Shown here in pieces: positions 29,643-34,625 of a DNA stretch of 34,625 bases. Origin of the DNA: CAZBRS01 sp964494475 (GTDB lineage: Bacteria; Myxococcota_A; UBA9042; CAZBRS01); assembly GCA_964494475.1 (NCBI GenBank), contig CAZBRS010000060.1, forward strand, positions 1 to 34,625, given 5' to 3'. The notes below the pieces were generated by a model. The model had not been told where the DNA came from. It did not search any database and worked only from the letters and a program-made list of their open reading frames with translations. How positions within the stretch are numbered: position 1 is the stretch's first letter; every line of letters starts with the position of its first letter. Both the position numbers and the translations under genes were made by a program.

Positions 29643-32600
29643 ATGTCGGCGACCCGCTTCCTCCGCGCGACGATCCTCCTGGCCCTCGCCAGCCTGGCGG
29701 CTGCCTGCGGCAGCTCGGTGAGCGAGCCCTCCCTCGAGGGCTACCGCATCGACACCGTGCTGGGCGCGCCCATCATCGACGTCGACGCCACCGTCGACGT
29801 GCAGTGCCTGATCTTCGACGAAGACGGCACCGCGGTCGACGCCGGCAAGGTGGCCACGCTGGTCACCGTGTCCGACCCGTCCGTCGCCACGGTCGCCGAC
29901 CACACGCTGACGGCCAAGGCGCTCGGCAAGACCGACGTCACCTGCGCCAGCGCCAACGGCCAGCTCACCGACGACACCCCCGCCGTGCTCACGGTCTCGA
30001 AGGGCGGCGTCCGCGACGTCGAGACCATCCTGAAGGACACCACCGTTCGCGCAGGCGACACCCTCGGCGTGACCTGCACGCTGCTCGACGACGAGGGCAA
30101 GCCCGTCGAGGGGGCCACGGCCGTCTCGACCGATCCGGACGACGGCGTCACCGTCGACGGCGCCAACGTCACGTTCACCCTGGTGGGCGTCTACGCCGTG
30201 GCCTGCGTCTCGAGCGAGACCAGCCTGGCCGACGCCACCCCCGCGCAGGTCACCGTCATCCCGGCCGATCCCGCCACCGTCACCGCCACGCCGTCGGTCA
30301 GCGAGGCCGCGGCGGGCGACCCCGTGGTCATCGCCTGCGCCGTTGCCGACGCCTACGGCAACCTCATCAGCCAGTACGACACGCTGGTCGATCCGCTGGA
30401 AGGCCTCGTGGTCCAGGGCCACACCGTGCTCGGCCAGACGGCCGGCCAGTACGACGTCACGTGCAGCCTCGAGGGGTGGGAGGGCGAGGTCCAGAAGGTG
30501 CCCGGTCCCCTGACGATCATCGGCGCCGACCCCGCGTCCATCGAGCTGGTGGCCAAGCCCGCGCGCACCGTTTACGCCGTGAACACCACGGTCACCCTCA
30601 GCGTGATCGTGCGCGACGAGTTCGGCAACGAGCTCGAGGGCTACGGCGCCACCTACGTGCTGCCCAGCGACCCGGCCATCGACATCAAGGGCGACGACAA
30701 GTTCGTGTTCAAGGGCGAAGGGGTCTTCACGTTCACGGCGGCGCTGCAGGAGCCCTACCAGGCCCTCACCGACGACCTCACCCTCACCTGCGACGAGACC
30801 GGCCCCGTCATCGTCGATCTGTACCCGCCCCGCGGCGAGACCATCACCGGCGATCCCATCATGCTGGTGCACGGCCACGTGGTCGACGGCGTCTCGGACA
30901 TCTCGTCGCTGGTCATCAACGGCACCGACGTGCCCGTCGACGCCGACGGCTACTTCGAGATCGGCCTGCCCTCGAAGCACGGCGGCAACCACCTGGTGCT
31001 GACGGCCAAGGACACGTTCAACCACGAGACCATGACCACCCGCGGGTGGTACTACTCCACCGGCTGGCAGCCCGCCGACGCGCCCATGGAAGAGGCCGCC
31101 ATCACCGAGGGTGCGCTGGTCTTCCTCGGCCAGACCGCCCTCGACGACGGCGACCACGACCCCTCCCACCTCGACGACATCGCCACCATCTTCGAGGTAC
31201 TGCTCGGCGGTCTCGACCTGCAGCAGCTCATCGGCATGATCGGCGACCTGTCGTTCCCCGTTCCGAACATCATCAACCTGAACCTGTCACCGGTCGCCAA
31301 CACCACCCTCGGCATCTTCGGCGACCTCACCATCGACATCGACATCACCCAGGTGACCATCGGCAAGCCGACCATCGCCATCGACACGCGCGAGGGCGGC
31401 ATCGCCATGAGCGGCGGCTTCGCGCCCGTGCGCTTCGACTTCTCGCTCACGATTCGGCTCGACCTGTGGGCCGAGGCCTCCGCCCCGGTGCTCGGCACGT
31501 GGCAGTCGACGCCCTGGAGCCCGGGGGTCACCACCTCCAGCGGCTTCGGCGCCTCGCTGATCGCGCTGTCGACCGACTTCGACATCGAGAAGCTGCCCGA
31601 CGAGCAGATGACCGTCGACGCCAAGAACTTCCACCTCGAGCTGCAGGGCGTCGACATCGACCTGATCCAGGGCCTGGTCATCGATCTCGGCTCGCTCGAC
31701 ATCCCGGTCGTCGGCGTGGTCGATCTCGGCACCTACGACGTCAGCCAGTTCATCGGCAACATCAACGACTTCATCGGCAACAACCTGGTGAACCCGCTCA
31801 TCGACCTGGTCATGCAGCCGCTCATCAACCTGATCGAGCCGCTGGTCGAGGGCGTGCTCGGGCCGGCGCTCGAGCAGATCGTGAACCTGCTGGTGCTCGA
31901 CCTGCCCATCGACATCCCGCCCATCCTGCCCGGGCAGACCGAGCCGGTCAGCCTGCAGCTGCACACCGAGCTCGACACGGTGCTCTTCACCGAGCTGGGC
32001 GGCCAGATCGCCTTGAACCTGGGTGTGCAGGCCGAGAAGGTGGTCGATCGCGATCCGCTGGGCTCGATCCTGCGCGACGGCTGCGCGGGCGCCGACCCCG
32101 AGCCCGTGGTGTTCGCGTTCGAGGCCATGCCCGAGGTGCAGTTGGGCGCCAAGTACGACCTCGTGAACCAGGCGCTCTTCGCCATCTGGTGGGGCGGCAT
32201 GCTGAACCTCGACGTGCCCCTCGGCGACCTGGCCGGCGGCCTGGGCGGCGGCGACATCCCCATCGACCTGACCGGCGCCACGCTCAAGACCAACTTCCTG
32301 CTGCCGCCCATCCTGAACGACTGCGGCAACAAGGGCCTGACCGAGCTGCACGTGGCCGACGCCTACCTCGACCTGACCATCAAGATCGCGGCCAAGACGC
32401 ACCACGTGGGCATCTGGCTGCAGGCGCGCGCGGTGGCCGGCATCTTCGGGCAGGGCAACGAGATCGGCCTCAAGATCGACGCCATCCAGGCCTTCGAGGC
32501 CGAGATCATCGACATCACCGGTCAGCTCGGGCCGCTGCTCAACCTGGTCGAGGGCTTCATCCCGCAGCTGCTCGACATGGTGGCGGGCCAGCAGTTCGCC

Positions 32601-32726
32601 TTCCCCATCCCCGGCATCGACCTGTCGATCATCCCCGGGGTGCCGGCCGGCACCATGCTGAACCTCGGCAACTTCAGCTCGTACAACAAGAAGGGCGCGT
32701 TCGTGGTGGGCGGCGACCTGCTGTAG
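29643..32726 (+). CDS. Large lipoprotein with Ig-like repeats and lipid-binding-like C-terminus
   Basis: 1027 aa; lipoprotein signal ending LAAAC (Cys22). Residues about 30-480 contain four or so bacterial Ig-like repeats, marked by VDVQCLIFDEDGTAV, DTLGVTCTLLDDEGKPV, DPVVIACAVADAYGNL and TVTLSVIVRDEFGNEL, then a further beta domain. From about 500 the composition changes to long alternating Ile/Leu/Asp segments, such as DLTIDIDITQVTIGKPTIAI. An amphipathic stretch with NPLIDLVMQPLINLIEPLVE follows, and then more strands. This pattern reminds me of TULIP/BPI-type lipid-carrying domains, but I could not confirm it. It is probably anchored in the outer membrane. Its stop is 2 bases from that of a convergent gene. 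Confidence 0.85.
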   Translation: MSATRFLRATILLALASLAAACGSSVSEPSLEGYRIDTVLGAPIIDVDATVDVQCLIFDEDGTAVDAGKVATLVTVSDPSVATVADHTLTAKALGKTDVTCASANGQLTDDTPAVLTVSKGGVRDVETILKDTTVRAGDTLGVTCTLLDDEGKPVEGATAVSTDPDDGVTVDGANVTFTLVGVYAVACVSSETSLADATPAQVTVIPADPATVTATPSVSEAAAGDPVVIACAVADAYGNLISQYDTLVDPLEGLVVQGHTVLGQTAGQYDVTCSLEGWEGEVQKVPGPLTIIGADPASIELVAKPARTVYAVNTTVTLSVIVRDEFGNELEGYGATYVLPSDPAIDIKGDDKFVFKGEGVFTFTAALQEPYQALTDDLTLTCDETGPVIVDLYPPRGETITGDPIMLVHGHVVDGVSDISSLVINGTDVPVDADGYFEIGLPSKHGGNHLVLTAKDTFNHETMTTRGWYYSTGWQPADAPMEEAAITEGALVFLGQTALDDGDHDPSHLDDIATIFEVLLGGLDLQQLIGMIGDLSFPVPNIINLNLSPVANTTLGIFGDLTIDIDITQVTIGKPTIAIDTREGGIAMSGGFAPVRFDFSLTIRLDLWAEASAPVLGTWQSTPWSPGVTTSSGFGASLIALSTDFDIEKLPDEQMTVDAKNFHLELQGVDIDLIQGLVIDLGSLDIPVVGVVDLGTYDVSQFIGNINDFIGNNLVNPLIDLVMQPLINLIEPLVEGVLGPALEQIVNLLVLDLPIDIPPILPGQTEPVSLQLHTELDTVLFTELGGQIALNLGVQAEKVVDRDPLGSILRDGCAGADPEPVVFAFEAMPEVQLGAKYDLVNQALFAIWWGGMLNLDVPLGDLAGGLGGGDIPIDLTGATLKTNFLLPPILNDCGNKGLTELHVADAYLDLTIKIAAKTHHVGIWLQARAVAGIFGQGNEIGLKIDAIQAFEAEIIDITGQLGPLLNLVEGFIPQLLDMVAGQQFAFPIPGIDLSIIPGVPAGTMLNLGNFSSYNKKGAFVVGGDLL

Positions 32727-32728
32727 CC

Positions 32729-33955
32729 CTACGACCCGCAGGCCTCGCAGAGCAGCTCGACCTTCACGTTGTCGAGGCCCCAGCTCTCGTTGGCCAGGTT
32801 CCTGGCGTTCGGGTACTCGTTGGGATTGCCGACGAAGACCACCTCGAGCACTCCGTCGGCGTGAGCGAAGGTGGCCACGACGCGGTAGGTAGCGTCGCCG
32901 CAGCCGCCCTCCGTGACGATGATGTCGGTGGAGACAGCGCCGTTCTTGGCCGCGTTGGTGGCGTTCGGGGCACCCGCCGCGAAGAGCTCGGGCCAGGTCT
33001 GCACGTCTTCGACGCAATTGGAGAACGAGTGCGAGTTCCCTGCTTCGACGGCGGGCACGGCCCAGGTCCACAGGTCGGGCATGCTGGCGTAGGTCGAGCC
33101 GTCGGTGGCCGCGTGGCCGTCCCACGAGCCGAGCACGAAGAGGTCGAAGCTCAAACGCACCGTGTCGTGAGAAGGCAGCGGCCCGGCGGGCAACGCCGCC
33201 ATGGGGAGCGCCGTGGAGCCGCCCACGACGCCCACCGTCAGGCGCACCGTCTGCTTGCCGAAGGCGCCCAAGAACGAGGGGCCGCCCTCGACCACCTGGA
33301 CGACGACGGGTGCCTGCCACGGGTCGGCGGTGACCTCGGTCGAGAAGCCCGTGCTGACGCCGTCGTCGAAGGTCCACAGATAGCCCGCCACGCAGCCGGC
33401 GCAGTCCGCGGGGCACGAGACACAGTCCTCGCCCCCGCCGCACGCGCCGTCGCCGCACGGTTCGACCGCAGGGCAGCAATCCTCTGGACAGTTCTCGCAC
33501 GTCTCGCCCGCCGTGCAGGCGCCATTGGGGCAGGAGTCGCCGGTGACGCAGGTGCCCATCTGGCAGAAGCCGGGTCGATCGGGGCCGTCGCAGTCCGTAC
33601 CGTCTTCCAATGGGTCGAAGCCGCACGTCCCGTCGGCCCCACACGCTGCTACCTGGCACTGCCTGGGCCTCAGGGCGCTGCAATCATCGACCGAGGCGCA
33701 GGGCGCAAACTCGGCCGCCACGACGCACAAGCCGACCTCTTCATCGCCCCGCGCCTTCGCGACGCAGAACTCGTCTTCGGCGCACGCGCTCTGGTCGGTG
33801 CACGCGGCGTAGCACTCGCTCTCGAAGCACACGCCACCGCTGCATTGCTCGTCGCCATCGCAGGCCTGGCGCGTCTTCTTGCCGTCGCCGCCGCAGGCCG
33901 CGAGGGCCAGGACGGACAGGGCCAGCGCGGCCCGAACGAAGGTGGTCGTGGTCAT
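32729..33955 (-). CDS. Cys-rich lipoprotein with C-terminal beta-sandwich
   Basis: 408 aa from the ATG at 33955, which follows GGAGG and gives a clean lipoprotein signal (LALAAC, Cys21). An open extension to 34018 has no signal character. Residues 30-130 are Cys-rich with CDGDEQCSGGVC and CAEDEFCV motifs. They are followed by two CPNGACTAGETCENCPEDC-like modules (near 140-190), a type seen repeatedly in Myxococcota surface proteins (family knowledge). The C-terminal roughly 210 residues, from YLWTFDDGVSTGFSTEV, look like a jelly-roll carbohydrate-binding domain. It may bind extracellular polysaccharide or a cell surface (inference). Confidence 0.86.
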   Translation of the reverse strand: MTTTTFVRAALALSVLALAACGGDGKKTRQACDGDEQCSGGVCFESECYAACTDQSACAEDEFCVAKARGDEEVGLCVVAAEFAPCASVDDCSALRPRQCQVAACGADGTCGFDPLEDGTDCDGPDRPGFCQMGTCVTGDSCPNGACTAGETCENCPEDCCPAVEPCGDGACGGGEDCVSCPADCAGCVAGYLWTFDDGVSTGFSTEVTADPWQAPVVVQVVEGGPSFLGAFGKQTVRLTVGVVGGSTALPMAALPAGPLPSHDTVRLSFDLFVLGSWDGHAATDGSTYASMPDLWTWAVPAVEAGNSHSFSNCVEDVQTWPELFAAGAPNATNAAKNGAVSTDIIVTEGGCGDATYRVVATFAHADGVLEVVFVGNPNEYPNARNLANESWGLDNVKVELLCEACGS

Positions 33956-33989
33956 GAGATCCTCCGCTTTCCCGATGTGCGTGAATTCA

Positions 33990-34018
33990 CTTGTAGGACG
34001 ATTCGACGAGCGCCGCAA
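33990..34018 (-). promoter_or_regulatory. Candidate promoter of the Cys-rich lipoprotein gene
   Basis: On the minus strand TTGCGG (34018-34013), 17 bases, TACAAG (33995-33990), about 35 bases upstream of the ATG at 33955. Confidence 0.42.
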
Positions 34019-34040
34019 GCGGGAGACCGCGCTAAAAGGC

Positions 34041-34576
34041 AGCCGTCGACTGAAGTCGCGGCTGGGACTACGAAGCCCGCCTTCGCGGGCTGGGTGAAGG
34101 GGGTTCAGAGTTCGTGGTCAACGTCCAAGGACCCATCAGCGTGGTGCGCAATCTGGGCACGGACGTAGCGTTCGACGCGGTCCACGTCGGATCGAGAGAC
34201 GCTGAACGCCGCGTAACTTCCCTGCCAGCGGAAGCCGGTGTCTGGAAACAGGACGCGATTGGCCAAGTGGCTCGACGCTCCCTTCGCGAGGCGTACGAGG
34301 TCCGCGATCGACGCGGTCGCGGGAACGCCGACGAGCGCGTGTATATGGTCCTCCGTACCGCCCACCGCGACGACCAGGCACCCGGAATCTCGAAGCGACG
34401 CCGCGATGGCCGACCAAAGCTCGGCACGTCGCGGCTCGCAGATGAGGGGCAAGCGGTCCCACGTCCCCCAGACGAGGTGAACGAATACCTCGATCTTGCT
34501 CGCGCGCACCCTCCGCTCTCCTTCCAGCCCGCGCAGGCGGGCTTCGTACCCTGAGCCGCGACTTCAGTCGACGGCT
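34041..34576. mobile_element. RAYT element with inverted REP ends
   Basis: A 536-bp unit bounded by perfect 23-bp inverted repeats (34041-34063 and 34554-34576). Each is followed inward by a GC-rich hairpin (34074-34091 and 34526-34543) with AGCCCGC/GCGGGCT stems. The unit contains one transposase gene on the minus strand. This is the layout of a REP-associated tyrosine transposase with its cognate palindromes. The 150-bp element at 28176 shares the same ends. Confidence 0.85.
34105..34509 (-). CDS. REP-associated tyrosine transposase (Y1_Tnp, IS200-like)
   Basis: 134 aa from a GTG at 34509, with AAGGAG about 8 bases upstream. It matches the Y1 HUH-transposase family: HLVWGTWDRLPLI near the start, the HUH motif TEDHIHALV (His55, His57), ADLVRLAKGASSHLAN, WQGSYAAFSVSRSDVD, and VERYVRAQIAHH with the likely nucleophile Tyr115. 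It should nick single-stranded DNA at the palindromic ends of its element. The frame is intact and all expected catalytic residues are visible, so it may be active. The C-terminal tail is short. Such proteins are often domesticated to mobilise REP sequences (family knowledge). Confidence 0.92.
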   Translation of the reverse strand: MRASKIEVFVHLVWGTWDRLPLICEPRRAELWSAIAASLRDSGCLVVAVGGTEDHIHALVGVPATASIADLVRLAKGASSHLANRVLFPDTGFRWQGSYAAFSVSRSDVDRVERYVRAQIAHHADGSLDVDHEL

Positions 34577-34625
34577 AGCACCCCGTGCCCGCCCCGACGG
34601 CTAGCACCCCGTGCCCGCCCCGACG
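34570..34625. repeat. 26-bp tandem repeat at the window end
   Basis: Two perfect 26-bp units (34570-34595 and 34596-34621) plus 4 bases of a third. Each unit begins with GACGGCT, the last seven bases of the RAYT terminal repeat, followed by AGCACCCCGTGCCCGCCCC. The array runs off the window, so its length is unknown. Confidence 0.85.

Noticed and set aside
29214..31169. 651-codon minus-strand open frame
   Set aside because: Its end overlaps the HEAT gene in another frame and the rest is antisense to the Ig-like lipoprotein; no start signal or domain.
28439..34168. 1909-codon plus-strand open frame
   Set aside because: It runs antisense to the HEAT and Cys-rich lipoprotein genes and out of frame through the 1027-aa lipoprotein gene; composition is Arg/His-rich without motifs.

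Overview
This is a GC-rich window, apparently from a metagenome scaffold (a run of exactly 100 Ns lies at 17695-17794). The gene content suggests a Gram-negative bacterium of the Myxococcota or another deltaproteobacterial-type lineage. The reasons are many Cys-rich lipoproteins with Asp/Glu/Pro/Ala linkers, Kazal-like modules, a Ser/Thr kinase fused to a formylglycine-enzyme-like domain, and an anaerobic-style flavin/Fe-S complex. The taxonomic call is inference. There is no rRNA gene here, and I recognised no tRNA gene.

Layout. 1-5.9 kb: two tandem minus-strand lipoproteins, one with repeated Cys-rich modules that runs off the left edge. Divergent from them is a truncated Cys-rich lipoprotein that reads in frame, across a decayed ParE-toxin remnant, into a multi-Kazal lipoprotein. 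5.9-14.6 kb: a small minus-strand lipoprotein, then a tightly packed plus-strand run: lipase, ceramidase-like hydrolase, two SGNH esterase-like proteins and an MBOAT O-acyltransferase. This looks like an envelope or exopolysaccharide modification cassette joined to secreted lipid hydrolases. 14.7-17.7 kb: prfC (release factor 3) and a glycoside hydrolase cut by the scaffold gap. 17.8-23.4 kb: three genes for a flavin/Fe-S NAD(P)H-ferredoxin oxidoreductase: a NuoE/HydC-like piece, a NuoF/HydB-like subunit, and a 1158-residue protein. The last combines a plant-type [2Fe-2S] domain, a GltD/NfnB-like FAD-NAD(P) module, two 4Fe-4S clusters and a NuoG/formate-dehydrogenase-like end. The set resembles the electron-bifurcating Stn/Nfn/Hyd family and is the most interesting protein system here.

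23.4-28.2 kb: a GC-rich, nested inverted repeat lies between convergent genes. It is followed by the kinase fusion, a divergent deoxynucleoside kinase, a small 2x[4Fe-4S] ferredoxin, a TlpA-like thioredoxin whose frame continues antisense through the whole ferredoxin gene, and an exported protein of unknown function. 28.2-34.6 kb: a 150-bp palindromic non-autonomous element, a HEAT-repeat membrane protein, a 1027-residue Ig-like lipoprotein, a Cys-rich lipoprotein, and a complete REP-associated tyrosine transposase (RAYT) element whose 23-bp ends are identical to those of the 150-bp element. The window ends inside a 26-bp tandem repeat.

Most transcription units carry candidate promoters of the form TTGnnn, 16-17 bp, TAnnn(T/G), read by eye. 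Many gene pairs are separated by only 1-2 bases, so translational coupling is likely. All functions are inferred from motifs; no database search was possible.
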